Translations under genes and position numbers: made by a program
Shown here: in pieces, positions 25,034 to 32,864 of the stretch
Position numbering within the stretch: the stretch's first letter is position 1
Layout: every line of letters starts with the position of its first letter
NCBI GenBank assembly: GCA_943370145.1
Contig: CALRPY020000004.1
Location: forward strand, 45,601 to 109,600
Direction: 5' to 3'
DNA from: Ga0077536 sp943370145
Lineage (GTDB): Bacteria > Pseudomonadota > Gammaproteobacteria > Ga0077536
Length of the DNA stretch: 64,000 nt
Notes under the pieces: model-generated
Told to the model about the DNA's origin: nothing
Databases searched by the model: none
What the model saw: only the letters and a program-made list of their open reading frames with translations

Positions 25034-25663
25034 ATGACGTCACTTGCGAACCGCCGGTCGGTGATGACGCTTTACGCGGACCCGGCCGACCCGACAGGGC
25101 ACGCGGTTCGCATCGTTCTCGCCGAGAAGGACGTCAACGTGGAGGTCTGCTTCGTGACCGAGGAAACGAAGCCGGAAGACCTCCACGATCTCAATCCCTA
25201 CCACACGATCCTGACACTGATCGATCGCGATCTGGTGCTGTACGACGCCCAGATCATGCTCGAATACCTGGACGAGCGTTATCCGCATCCGCCACTGATG
25301 CCCGTGGACCCGGCGTCACGCGCGAACAATCGCCAGTTCAGGTATCGCGTCACGCGCGACCTGCTGAGCCTTGCCGATGCTTTCCGGCGGGGCGCCGCGC
25401 CGGCCGAGACGGCGCGTGCCGCCAAGGTGCTGCGCGACAACCTGCACGCGATTGCGCCTATCCTGGGACGCCACAAGTTCTTCATGTCCGACGACTACTC
25501 GCTCGTCGACTGTTGCCTTGCGCCCCTGCTGTGGCGTCTTCCCGCCTACGGGATCGAACTGGTCGCTGAAGCCAAACCGCTGCTGCGCTATGCGGAAGCC
25601 CTCTTCGCGCGCGTGGCCTTCAAGGCCAGCCTGTCGAGCAGTGAACGGAGCATGCGGCACTAG
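25034..25663 (+). CDS. sspA: Stringent starvation protein A (RNA polymerase-associated, GST fold)
   Basis: A 209-residue protein with a glutathione-S-transferase-like fold. The N-terminal thioredoxin-like half starts RSVMTLYADPADPTGHAVRIVLAEKDVNVEV, then LDERYPHPPLMPVDPASRA, and an all-helical C-terminal half follows. In the family SspA binds RNA polymerase and alters promoter choice under starvation and acid stress; it lacks glutathione transferase activity. ATG 25034 comes one base after the petC stop and matches the usual N-terminus. sspB follows after 51 bases, the usual sspAB order. Confidence 0.95.
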   Translation: MTSLANRRSVMTLYADPADPTGHAVRIVLAEKDVNVEVCFVTEETKPEDLHDLNPYHTILTLIDRDLVLYDAQIMLEYLDERYPHPPLMPVDPASRANNRQFRYRVTRDLLSLADAFRRGAAPAETARAAKVLRDNLHAIAPILGRHKFFMSDDYSLVDCCLAPLLWRLPAYGIELVAEAKPLLRYAEALFARVAFKASLSSSERSMRH

Positions 25664-25714
25664 GCTTCGCGCCGAACCCGTCGGACAGTCAAAGAATCAC
25701 CCGCGCGGAATCAA

Positions 25715-26131
25715 GTGACTTCGAGCAAGCCATACCTGATCAGGGCCTTGTACGACTGGATCGTCGACAACGGCTGCACCCCCCATCTCGTCGTCGAGGC
25801 GAAGGATGAGCGCGTGCGCGTCCCGACGCAGTACGTCAAGGACGGCACCATCGTCCTCAACATCGCGCCGGGCGCTGTGCGTGACCTCGTGCTCGGCAAC
25901 GACTACATCTCGTTCAATGCGCGTTTCGGCGGCGTCGCACAGGACGTGATGTTTCCGGTTGGCGCGGCGCGGATGATTTATGCACGGGAGAACGGGCAGG
26001 GCATGGCCCTGCCGGACGAACAGGCCGACACGGGACCGGATTCAGGACCTGACAGCGGCGGCCCTTCGCCGGCCACGCCCGGCGGCCCGGGTGGTGGCGG
26101 CTCGAAGCCGCAGCTGCGACGCGTGAAATAG
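25715..26131 (+). CDS. sspB: ClpXP adaptor SspB
   Basis: A 138-residue adaptor that delivers ssrA-tagged proteins to ClpXP. The folded part (about 1-95) has the family pattern: SSKPYLIRALYDWIVDNGCTPHLVV, then IVLNIAPGAVRDL, YISFNARFGGV and VPVGAA-like VMFPVGAARMIYARENG. The tail is a flexible GPDSGP/PGG linker ending PQLRRVK, the ClpX-docking module. The start is GTG 25715. It converges tail-to-tail with dolP with only four bases between the stops. Confidence 0.93.
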   Translation: MTSSKPYLIRALYDWIVDNGCTPHLVVEAKDERVRVPTQYVKDGTIVLNIAPGAVRDLVLGNDYISFNARFGGVAQDVMFPVGAARMIYARENGQGMALPDEQADTGPDSGPDSGGPSPATPGGPGGGGSKPQLRRVK

Positions 26132-26135
26132 CGCC

Positions 26136-26717
26136 TCAGCGCGCCGGCGGCTCGAACAGCTTCACGACCTTGCGCACGCCGGAAACGCCGGCCACCACTT
26201 CGGCTACCGCGTCGCCAGTGGGCTGATCGAGCAGCCCCATCAGATAGACCACGCCGTTCTCGGATACCACCTTGACGTCGGTCGACTTCAAGTCCTTGAT
26301 GGTCACGAGCTTGGATTTGACCTTGGTCGTCAGCACCGTGTCGCTCGAGATCTGCATCGCCGTGACCGGGCTGCTGATCTCGATCTCGTTGTAGACGTGG
26401 CGCACCTTCGCGATGCGGGAGACGTACTCCACCGCGCGCTTGCGCAGGTCCTCGGTTGGCGCCTGGCCCGTCACGAGCGCAATCTGGTTGTAGCTCGTCA
26501 CGCCGAGCCGCGCCTGCTGCGAAAGCGCGGCGTCGGCGCGGAAGAAGTCCGCGGCCTTCGTTTCGATGACCTGGTCCTCGATGACGGTGCCGGTGGTCCG
26601 CTGGTCGCTGGTCACGGCGGCGCCGGTCGCGACGCCCCCCGCGACGATGGGTGCGCAACCCTGCAGCGCGACGGCCGACGCCAGCAGGGCGGCCAGTAAC
26701 GTGGTTTGTCGCTTCAT
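26136..26717 (-). CDS. dolP: Outer-membrane lipoprotein with two BON domains (DolP/YraP)
   Basis: A 193-residue lipoprotein. The signal peptide ends in the lipobox A-L-Q-G-C with lipidated C21. Two BON domains follow (about 45-115 and 120-190), seen in VTSYNQIALVTGQAPTEDLRKRAVE and LKSTDVKVVSENGVVYLMGLL. In E. coli DolP sits at the inner face of the outer membrane, binds anionic phospholipid at division sites, and supports BAM. The ATG at 26717 is chosen because it starts the signal peptide. diaA lies two bases upstream, matching the E. coli rsmI/lpoA-yraN-diaA-dolP order. Confidence 0.93.
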   Translation of the reverse strand: MKRQTTLLAALLASAVALQGCAPIVAGGVATGAAVTSDQRTTGTVIEDQVIETKAADFFRADAALSQQARLGVTSYNQIALVTGQAPTEDLRKRAVEYVSRIAKVRHVYNEIEISSPVTAMQISSDTVLTTKVKSKLVTIKDLKSTDVKVVSENGVVYLMGLLDQPTGDAVAEVVAGVSGVRKVVKLFEPPAR

Positions 26718-26719
26718 GA

Positions 26720-27325
26720 TTAGGTGCCTTTCTGGCGGTTGTCCAACAGCTGCCAGTCGATGAGGTCGCACAGGCAGTGGGTGATTATCAGGTGCACTTC
26801 CTGAATGCGGGCTGTCTGGTCGCTCGGGACCCGGATTTCGATGTCGCTGCCGCCGAGCCCGGCAGCCGCAGCGCCGCCGTCCCGACCACTGACCAGCAGC
26901 ACGCGCATGCCGCGCTCGTGCGCGGCATCGATCGCACGCACGATGTTGGGCGAACGGCCGCTCGTCGAATACGCGAGCAGCATGTCGCCGGCACGGCCCA
27001 GTGCGCGAACCTGCTTGGCGAAGATTTCCGCGAACTCGTAGTCGTTGGCGATCGAGGTAATCGTCGACGCGTCGGTCGTCAACGCGAATGCGGGCTGCCC
27101 GGGACGCTCCCGTTCGAAGCGATTCAACATTTCCGACGAGAAGTGCTGGGCATCGGCCGCCGAGCCGCCGTTTCCGCAGCAGAGGATCTTGTTGCCCGCC
27201 GTGATGGCCTCGACGATGGCGGCAGCCGCGTGCGTGATGACCGGCGCCAGCCGCGTCGCGCACACCGTTTTCAGGTCGATGCCGTCCTGGAACATACGCG
27301 TGACGCGTTCTACTGCCTGGTTCAT
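26720..27325 (-). CDS. diaA: SIS-domain protein DiaA (DnaA initiator-associating factor)
   Basis: A 201-residue sugar-isomerase-fold protein with GNGGSAADAQHFSSE and AYSTSGRSPNIVRAI, the phosphosugar-binding loops. The fold is shared with phosphoheptose isomerase GmhA. The position between yraN and dolP points to DiaA, which binds DnaA as a tetramer and times replication initiation. Annotation as GmhA is the main alternative; it cannot be excluded by sequence alone, but context favours DiaA. Confidence 0.88.
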   Translation of the reverse strand: MNQAVERVTRMFQDGIDLKTVCATRLAPVITHAAAAIVEAITAGNKILCCGNGGSAADAQHFSSEMLNRFERERPGQPAFALTTDASTITSIANDYEFAEIFAKQVRALGRAGDMLLAYSTSGRSPNIVRAIDAAHERGMRVLLVSGRDGGAAAAGLGGSDIEIRVPSDQTARIQEVHLIITHCLCDLIDWQLLDNRQKGT

Positions 27326-27360
27326 GTGCTTGCTGGCCGGGTTCGCGTTGGGCGTCCGAA

Positions 27361-27735
27361 TTATGCAGAAAATGCGTCTTTAATCCAGTCGATGCGCAGC
27401 GCGCCGTTCTCGCCGACGATTGCGATCGCGTCGAATCGACAGGGCCTTGACGCGAACTCAGGGTGCGCCTGCAGGAACATCATCGCGGTGCGCACGATGC
27501 GACGCTGCTTGGCGTGAGTGATGGTTTCCAGCGGCGACACCAGCGATCCGCTGGCGCGATAACGGACTTCGATGAAAGCGAGGGTATCGCGATCGCGCAT
27601 GACGAGATCGATCTCGCCGCCGCGGCAGCGGTAGTTGCGGGCGACTCCCTTCAGTCCCTGTTTCAGCAGGTGGGTCTCCGCAGCGTCTTCGTAGGCCCTT
27701 CCTCGCTCAACGGCGCTGGCGCTGCCGTTCCTCAC
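27361..27735 (-). CDS. yraN: YraN/UPF0102 family nuclease-fold protein
   Basis: A 124-residue protein of the UPF0102 family with a restriction-endonuclease-like core: GRAYEDAAETHLLKQGLKGVARNYRCRGGEIDLVMRDRDTLAFIEVRYR. The E-I-D and E-V-x-Y/K motifs correspond to PD-(D/E)xK catalytic residues. In the usual E-V-K version the third residue is Lys; here it reads E-V-R-Y-R. The start is taken as GTG 27735, overlapping the lpoA stop (GTGA). Function in the family is not well defined; a role in DNA processing is proposed. Confidence 0.9.
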   Translation of the reverse strand: MRNGSASAVERGRAYEDAAETHLLKQGLKGVARNYRCRGGEIDLVMRDRDTLAFIEVRYRASGSLVSPLETITHAKQRRIVRTAMMFLQAHPEFASRPCRFDAIAIVGENGALRIDWIKDAFSA

Positions 27736-29594
27736 TGCGCCGCCCCGCCCAGCAACACGGGCACGCCACCGCTGAAACGGGCCCACGTCAGGCTGCGTCT
27801 GACGAGACCGTCGCGGTCGAGATAGAGATTGCCTGACGCCCCGCTCACGCGCATGCCCTGTTGCACGCGCATCTGTGCAAGGTAGGGGATGATGCGGAAG
27901 GCGTCCGCCCCGAAAGCGAAGAAGCGCAAATCACTGGAGTTGCCTCGCCAGTACGTCGCAAAGACCTGCTTCAAGGCCTGATCGCCGGTGCCGAGCATCC
28001 ACGGCGAGTCGCCGAACATCACGCCATTGAGGTCCTGATCGGCAACCGGATTGCGCGTGCCGCCGTACACGATGGAGGTGGCGTAGATCGGCAGGTCATT
28101 GGCGCCAAAGTAGCGGAACTGCGGCAGTATCTGGCGCGCTTCGACCGGCGGTGCGCTCAGCATGATGCCGTCGACGTCGTCGCGCCGGCGTGGTTCGAAC
28201 ACCAGCTTGCGTTGCAGGAGCCGACGCAGTGCCGCGGCACGCGCCTCGCTCTGGCGCAGGCCGAAGGTCTGCCGGACCGCAGCCGCGTAGGCGTCGACGC
28301 TGCTCTGGAAGCGAACCTGTTCGACGACCGTGCCGCCGAGCGCCTGCCAGCGCGCGGTGAACGCGCTGAGCAGGCGCCAGCCCAGGTCGTTCGCGGGCGC
28401 CATTGCGATCATGCGACGACGTCCGTCCTGCCAGGCGCGCTCCGCGGCGTCTATTGCCTCGTCTTCCGGTCGCAGGCCGAACTGGAACACGCGACCGGTC
28501 GCCGCCGGCGCCTTGCTCGCGGTATTCAGTGCGAGTATCGGCACCGGTGGGTCGCCCGCCGCGAGCAGCGCGTCGAGCGCGCCCTTGTCCAGCGGTCCCA
28601 CCGCGAAATTGACGCCCGACGCGGCGGCTGCCTTGAGTGTCGCGACGACGTTGGACGCATTGACGTCGAATACGAGGATTTCCGGCGGCGGCGAGATCGC
28701 CCCGCTGAAGCGCATCGCGACGAATCCGTCGCGAATGGCGTTCGCGATGCCGGCCAGCGGCCCCTGCAGCGGCAGCAGCAGCGCGATTTTCGTGGGTGCC
28801 GCAGTGGCTTCCTCGCTGCGCTCCAGCAGTTCGGCGATGAGCAGGGTCTGTGCGGGATGATCCGGGTATGCGGCCTGCCAGGTCGCGATCGCCGACGCGA
28901 ATTCGACGGGGGCATAGGCGTGCGCGGCATGGGCTTCCGCGAGCGCCACCCAGCCCGCCGCGTGGGGTGCGTCGGCCGGCAACCCGGGTTTGACCTGGGC
29001 GATGCCGGCGGCGCTCAGCGCGTCCCAGATCGCGTGGGTGAGTTCACCCCGCCGGTTGGGCGGCATCGGGTAGGCCTCTGCCTTCAGGAGATTGATCGTG
29101 GCGGGCGCGGACTGCCCCTGCGCGAGCTGGGCGCGTCCCAGCGCGCGCAGGTAGAGCCCACGCTGATAGCGGTCGAAGGCGCCTTGCGTCATCGCGTCGA
29201 GTTGCGCCAGCGCCGCGGCGGCGTCTCCCGCGTCGAGCGCGGCAGCGGCGCTGGCGAGCACGCGCTGGGATTCGAGCGCCGGGTCGCCGAGTGTTGCGGT
29301 GGGCAGCAGGCCGGCGCCATCCCGGCGCAGGTCTATCGCCAGCAACGCTGCCTGCAATCTGGCGCGGAGTGCGGCAGGCTCGTCCTGGCTGCCGGCCAGT
29401 GCGGCGTACGCGGCGGCCGCAGCTTCGAACTGGCCGGCGGCGAGCTGCTGCTCAGCCTGTTCCTGCGGGCTCGGGGCGAGCGTGCGGGGCGCGTCGGTCG
29501 CGAGTTGTGGCTGTGCGCAACCCGTTGCGATAATCACCGCGCACAGTATCCATCCCCGCCACGGCCGACTGACGGACCTCATCCTTGCTGCCAT
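27732..29594 (-). CDS. lpoA: Outer-membrane lipoprotein LpoA, activator of penicillin-binding protein 1A
   Basis: About 620 residues. A signal peptide ends in I-A-T-G-C with lipidated Cys at 26 (numbered from the ATG at 29594). An alanine-rich helical repeat region (about 45-280) resembles the TPR-like N-domain. The C-terminal part (about 285-620), with TKIALLLPLQGPLAGIANAIRDGF, is a periplasmic-binding-protein-like fold, as in LpoA/YraM. LpoA reaches from the outer membrane through the peptidoglycan to stimulate PBP1A. The alternative start ATG 29582 gives 616 residues; neither has a clear ribosome-binding site. It is divergent from rsmI. Confidence 0.9.
   Translation of the reverse strand: MAARMRSVSRPWRGWILCAVIIATGCAQPQLATDAPRTLAPSPQEQAEQQLAAGQFEAAAAAYAALAGSQDEPAALRARLQAALLAIDLRRDGAGLLPTATLGDPALESQRVLASAAAALDAGDAAAALAQLDAMTQGAFDRYQRGLYLRALGRAQLAQGQSAPATINLLKAEAYPMPPNRRGELTHAIWDALSAAGIAQVKPGLPADAPHAAGWVALAEAHAAHAYAPVEFASAIATWQAAYPDHPAQTLLIAELLERSEEATAAPTKIALLLPLQGPLAGIANAIRDGFVAMRFSGAISPPPEILVFDVNASNVVATLKAAAASGVNFAVGPLDKGALDALLAAGDPPVPILALNTASKAPAATGRVFQFGLRPEDEAIDAAERAWQDGRRRMIAMAPANDLGWRLLSAFTARWQALGGTVVEQVRFQSSVDAYAAAVRQTFGLRQSEARAAALRRLLQRKLVFEPRRRDDVDGIMLSAPPVEARQILPQFRYFGANDLPIYATSIVYGGTRNPVADQDLNGVMFGDSPWMLGTGDQALKQVFATYWRGNSSDLRFFAFGADAFRIIPYLAQMRVQQGMRVSGASGNLYLDRDGLVRRSLTWARFSGGVPVLLGGAAQ
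29505..29534 (+). promoter_or_regulatory. Promoter candidate for rsmI inside the start of lpoA
   Basis: TTGTGG (29505-29510), 18 bases, then an extended -10 TG-C-GATAAT (29526-29534). It lies antisense within the first codons of lpoA and would start rsmI RNA near 29541, leaving a leader of about 60 bases. Confidence 0.4.
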
Positions 29595-29604
29595 GTTGTC
29601 ACTG

Positions 29605-30492
29605 ATGCAGATATCGACTGGCAGTGTACCAATCGAGCGACCCTGCTTATACCTCGTCGCCACGCCGATCGGGAATCTTGCCGACATCACGCTGCGTGCC
29701 CTGTCAGTCCTGGCCGGCAGCGATCTGCTGCTCGCGGAAGACACGCGCGTGACGCGGAAGCTGCTCGACCATTACGGCATCGGGTGCGGCGTCAGCGCGC
29801 TGCACGAGCACAACGAGCGCGAGATCGCCGGCCGGCTCGTCGCCCGCATCGTGAACGAGAATCTCGCCGTCGCGCTGGTGTCGGATGCGGGGACACCGCT
29901 GGTCTCCGATCCGGGCTATGCGCTGGTGCAGGCGGCGCTCGCGGCCGCGATCCCGGTCCGCGCTGTCCCGGGGGCCAGCGCGGCGCTCGCGGCCCTGTGC
30001 GTATCGGGCCTGCCCAGCGACCGGTTCAGCTTCGAGGGTTTCCTGCCGCCCAAGGCGCAGGCGGCCCGCGCGCTGCTCGCCACGCTGGCGGAAGAGCCGC
30101 GCACGCTGATCTTCTTCGAGTCGCCGCGGCGGGTAGGCCGAACGCTTGCCCTGCTGCGGGAACTCATGGGGGCTGAGCGCCTCGTCGCCGTCGCGCGCGA
30201 ACTCACCAAGCTCCACGAAACCGTGTATCGGGGGGCGGTGGGCGAGGTCGCCGACGCCGTGGCGGCGGACAGTTTCGGCGCCACCGGCGAGTTCGTCATT
30301 GTGGTTGCGCCGGCCCCGCCGCGTGAGCCGGACAGCGCGGGTATCGGCGCGCTGTTGAAGGCCCTCGCCCCGCACCTGTCGCGCAGCCAGGCCGTGGAGG
30401 TGACGAGCGCCTGTCTGGGATGCCCGCGCAACGAGGCCTACCGCGTGGCGCTCGAACTCGACGTCGAATTCGCGCGCACGGGGCTTGGCTGA
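29605..30492 (+). CDS. rsmI: 16S rRNA (cytidine1402-2'-O)-methyltransferase RsmI
   Basis: A 295-residue methyltransferase of the tetrapyrrole-methylase fold. It modifies C1402 in the decoding centre. Landmarks are LYLVATPIGNLADITLRAL, LLLAEDTRVTRKLLDHYGI, LVSDAGTPLVSDPGY and FFESPRRVGRTLALL. Two ATG codons are possible, 29593 and 29605. I prefer 29605 because it fits the family's N-terminal length and leaves a leader after the promoter candidate. The ATG at 29593 would overlap the divergent lpoA ATG inside a CATG palindrome. The rnpB promoter overlaps the stop codon. RsmH, which adds the second methyl group at C1402, is encoded at 31696. Confidence 0.95.
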   Translation: MQISTGSVPIERPCLYLVATPIGNLADITLRALSVLAGSDLLLAEDTRVTRKLLDHYGIGCGVSALHEHNEREIAGRLVARIVNENLAVALVSDAGTPLVSDPGYALVQAALAAAIPVRAVPGASAALAALCVSGLPSDRFSFEGFLPPKAQAARALLATLAEEPRTLIFFESPRRVGRTLALLRELMGAERLVAVARELTKLHETVYRGAVGEVADAVAADSFGATGEFVIVVAPAPPREPDSAGIGALLKALAPHLSRSQAVEVTSACLGCPRNEAYRVALELDVEFARTGLG

Positions 30493-30513
30493 GGGAGCCG
30501 GTGCGGTGATACT
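30485..30513 (+). promoter_or_regulatory. rnpB promoter
   Basis: TTGGCT (30485-30490), 17 bases, GATACT (30508-30513); the predicted start at about 30520 coincides with the 5' end of RNase P RNA helix P1. The -35 lies inside the last codons of rsmI. Confidence 0.65.
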
Positions 30514-30520
30514 GGGATAG

Positions 30521-30908
30521 GCGAGTCGGTCGGACGGTCGCCGGCCCACCGTTCGCGGTGGCTGGAGGAAAGTCCGGGCTCCACAGGGCAGGGTGCCAGG
30601 TAATGCCTGGGGGGCGCGAGCCCACGGAAAGTGCCACAGAAAATATACCGCCCTACGGTGTCCGCACCGGAGGGTAAGGGTGAAATGGTGCGGTAAGAGC
30701 GCACCGCGTCGGCCAACGCCGATGGCAGGGTAAACCCCACCCGGAGCAAGGCCAAATAGGAAAGCAGGCCGTTCGCAAGGACGGTGGAGCGCGGCCCGCG
30801 CGAGCTTTCGGGTAGGCTGCTACAGGCGTCCGGTGACGGGCGTCGCAGACGAATGGCCGTCACCCCCGGCAACGGGGGGACAGAACCCGGCTTACAGACC
30901 GACTCGTC
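30521..30908 (+). ncRNA. rnpB: RNase P RNA (bacterial type A)
   Basis: The catalytic RNA that trims tRNA 5' leaders. The ends pair as helix P1: CGAGTCGGTC (30522-30531) with GACCGACTCG (30897-30906). Conserved core blocks follow in order: GAGGAAAGTCCGGGCTCC near 30565, AGGGCAGGGTGCCAGGTAA, GGGTAAGGGTGAAA, GCGGTAAGAGCGCACC, AACCCCACCCGGAGCAAGG, AAATAGG, and the final ACAGAACCCGGCTTA. All match type A RNase P RNA of gammaproteobacteria. Ends are placed from P1 and may be off by a few bases. Confidence 0.97.
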
Positions 30909-31063
30909 CTTTCCTACCCCCAAACGGGGGTGCACACATCACGTACTACATGAGCTTTGCGCACTACGCGCATGAGCTTCCTATTCTTTTTTTCGCCCAG
31001 TCCGGTGCGGAAACCGCTGCTTGGCGGCCCCGCGTAAGTTACTGGAATCTCCAGCTTTTTTCC
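30909..31063. other. Spacer between rnpB and the mra promoter
   Basis: No gene. A small stem ACCCCC/GGGGGT (30916-30931) directly after rnpB could help end it but has no T-run. A T-rich run (about 30987-30993) lies after a weak GCGC-ACTAC-GCGC stem. The stretch is otherwise unremarkable. Confidence 0.35.
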
Positions 31064-31093
31064 TTGACACCGTTCGATGGCCGTTCGTATAGT
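31064..31093 (+). promoter_or_regulatory. Main mra/dcw cluster promoter
   Basis: A consensus -35 TTGACA (31064-31069) and a near-consensus -10 TATAGT (31088-31093), 18 bases apart; the expected start is near 31100, just before the MraZ boxes. Confidence 0.75.
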
Positions 31094-31101
31094 GCCCAAA
31101 G

Positions 31102-31126
31102 GTGGGGAACAGTGGGTCAAAGTGGG
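31102..31126 (+). promoter_or_regulatory. MraZ operator: three GTGGG direct repeats
   Basis: GTGGG at 31102-31106, 31112-31116 and 31122-31126, spaced at an exact 10-base period. This is the known MraZ binding site (TGGG repeats separated by about one helical turn), here just after the -10 of the mra promoter, where MraZ binding would repress its own operon. Confidence 0.85.
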
Positions 31127-31220
31127 TCGCAGGGCTCGATTTCTGGTTGAAGCAACCATGCCCTGAGCGCATGGCGACCTTAATCGAGCCGACGCAACCA
31201 GGGGATGGGTGCAGGCCGCC

Positions 31221-31679
31221 GTGTTTCGAGGGTTCAGCTCAGTCAGCATCGATGCCAAGGGACGCATGGCGGTCCCGGCGCGTCATCGCGACCTGCTGGT
31301 CGCCGGCGGCGTCAACACGCTGATCCTCACGCTGAGCCCCTGGGACAGCTGCCTGTGGGCCTATCCGCTCCCTGCCTGGGATGAAATAGACAACAAGCTC
31401 AATGCCTTGCCCGCGGCTGACGCGGAATCGAGGATGGCCAAAAGGGTCGTGCTGGGCCATGCAACGGATTGCGTGATGGATGCCCAGGGCCGGGTGCTGG
31501 TGCCACAGGAACTGCGCGAGCTCGCCGGAATTTCCCGGCGCGCCGTCGTGCTGGGCCAGGGCAACAAGTTCGAAGTCTGGGACGAGGCTGCCTGGTCCAG
31601 GCAGCGCGAAGCGTGGTTGCAGACGGTGGCGGACGGCGGCAACGCGACGTCGGCCATGTTGTCTTCGCTTTCCCTGTGA
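31221..31679 (+). CDS. mraZ: Transcriptional regulator MraZ
   Basis: A 152-residue regulator with two AbrB-like (swapped-hairpin) halves: FRGFSSVSIDAKGRMAVPARHRDLL (about 2-26) and CVMDAQGRVLVPQELRELAGI (about 81-105). It forms rings that bind the GTGGG repeats upstream and repress the dcw cluster. GTG 31221 is preferred because it gives the family N-terminus MFRG and the E. coli length of 152; GTG 31209, four codons upstream, has a slightly better AGGGGA site but adds residues not usual in the family. First gene of the cluster; rsmH begins 16 bases after its stop. Confidence 0.93.
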   Translation: MFRGFSSVSIDAKGRMAVPARHRDLLVAGGVNTLILTLSPWDSCLWAYPLPAWDEIDNKLNALPAADAESRMAKRVVLGHATDCVMDAQGRVLVPQELRELAGISRRAVVLGQGNKFEVWDEAAWSRQREAWLQTVADGGNATSAMLSSLSL

Positions 31680-31695
31680 ATGCTGCCGCGCCACC

Positions 31696-32601
31696 GTGCA
31701 CATCCCGGTACTGCTGAACGAAGTTCTGGACCTGCTGCGTCCGCGCGCGGACGGCACCTATGTCGACTGCACGTTCGGGCGCGGCGGGCACGCGCAGGCA
31801 CTCCTGCAGCGGCTGGATGCGGACGGCCGCCTGTATGCGTTCGATCGCGACGAGGCGGCGGCGGCCGCGCGGCCGGATCTGCTCGCGGACCCGCGACTCG
31901 TGTTCACGCGCGCGCCGTTCTCGGCCGCGCCCGATGTTTTACGCAAGTTCAATGTTTACGGATCGATCGACGGCATCCTGATGGATTTGGGCGTTTCCTC
32001 ACCGCAACTCGATACGGGCGAACGCGGGTTCAGCTTCCAGCACGACGGCCCGCTCGACATGCGCATGGACCAGACGACGGGCGAGACCGCCGCGGCATGG
32101 CTCGCCCGCGCCACCCAGGCCGACATCGAACGCTGCCTGCGCGACTACGGCGAGGAACGCCATGCGCGCCGCATCGCGCGTCGCATCTGCGATGCGCGCA
32201 TGAGCGCCCCGATCGATACGACGGCCAAGCTCGCGGCGCTCGTGGCGTCGGTCGCCCCGCGTGGTGGCGAGCGCCTGCATCCCGCGACGCGGACCTTCCA
32301 GGCCCTGCGCATCCAGGTCAATGACGAGCTCGGTGAACTGTCGCGTGCGCTGCCCCTGCTGCGTGACGCGCTCGCGCCGGCGGGCCGCTTCTGCGTCATC
32401 TCGTTCCATTCGCTGGAAGACCGGATCGTGAAGCGCTTCTTCCGCGACTCTGCGCGCCCCGAGGACAACTACCCGGCGCCGCCGGTGCCTGCCGCATTCG
32501 ATCTCGTAACCCGTCGCTCGGTCGTGCCCGCCGACGAGGAATGCGCCTCGAACGCGCGCGCCCGCAGTGCCCGCCTGCGCTGCCTGGAGCGGCCGGCATG
32601 A
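31696..32601 (+). CDS. rsmH: 16S rRNA (cytosine1402-N4)-methyltransferase RsmH
   Basis: A 301-residue enzyme (formerly MraW) adding the N4-methyl group to C1402, complementing RsmI. Landmarks are HIPVLLNEVLDLL at the start, the SAM-binding DCTFGRGGHAQALL, DLGVSSPQLDTGERGFSF, LDMRMDQ and the end portion ISFHSLEDRIVKRFF. The start is GTG 31696; there is no usable ATG. The stop overlaps the ftsL ATG. Confidence 0.96.
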   Translation: MHIPVLLNEVLDLLRPRADGTYVDCTFGRGGHAQALLQRLDADGRLYAFDRDEAAAAARPDLLADPRLVFTRAPFSAAPDVLRKFNVYGSIDGILMDLGVSSPQLDTGERGFSFQHDGPLDMRMDQTTGETAAAWLARATQADIERCLRDYGEERHARRIARRICDARMSAPIDTTAKLAALVASVAPRGGERLHPATRTFQALRIQVNDELGELSRALPLLRDALAPAGRFCVISFHSLEDRIVKRFFRDSARPEDNYPAPPVPAAFDLVTRRSVVPADEECASNARARSARLRCLERPA

Positions 32602-32864
32602 AGTCCCTGCTCGCCCCCGCCGTGCTCGTCGCGCTGATTTTCGCCTCCGCGCTCAACGTCGTGCTCCAGCGCTACGAGACCCGCTCTCTCTTCATCGAGC
32701 TGACGGCCCTGCGCAAGCAGAAGGACGAGCTCGACCGGGAGTGGGGGCAACTGCTGCTCGAGCAGGGCACCTGGGGCGCCCACGGCCGCGTCGAGGACAT
32801 CGCGCGCAACCGGCTCGACATGACGGTGCCCCGCCAGCAGGACATCATCAGGGTGCACCTGTGA
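32598..32864 (+). CDS. ftsL: Cell division protein FtsL
   Basis: An 88-residue single-span protein with the membrane helix LLAPAVLVALIFASALNVVL (about 4-23). A periplasmic leucine-zipper-like coiled coil follows: LTALRKQKDELDREWGQLLLEQGTW. The C-terminal HGRVEDIARNRLDMTVP is the conserved FtsL end. It forms a complex with FtsB and FtsQ, which activates FtsWI. It overlaps rsmH (ATGA) and ftsI (GTGA). Confidence 0.95.
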   Translation: MKSLLAPAVLVALIFASALNVVLQRYETRSLFIELTALRKQKDELDREWGQLLLEQGTWGAHGRVEDIARNRLDMTVPRQQDIIRVHL

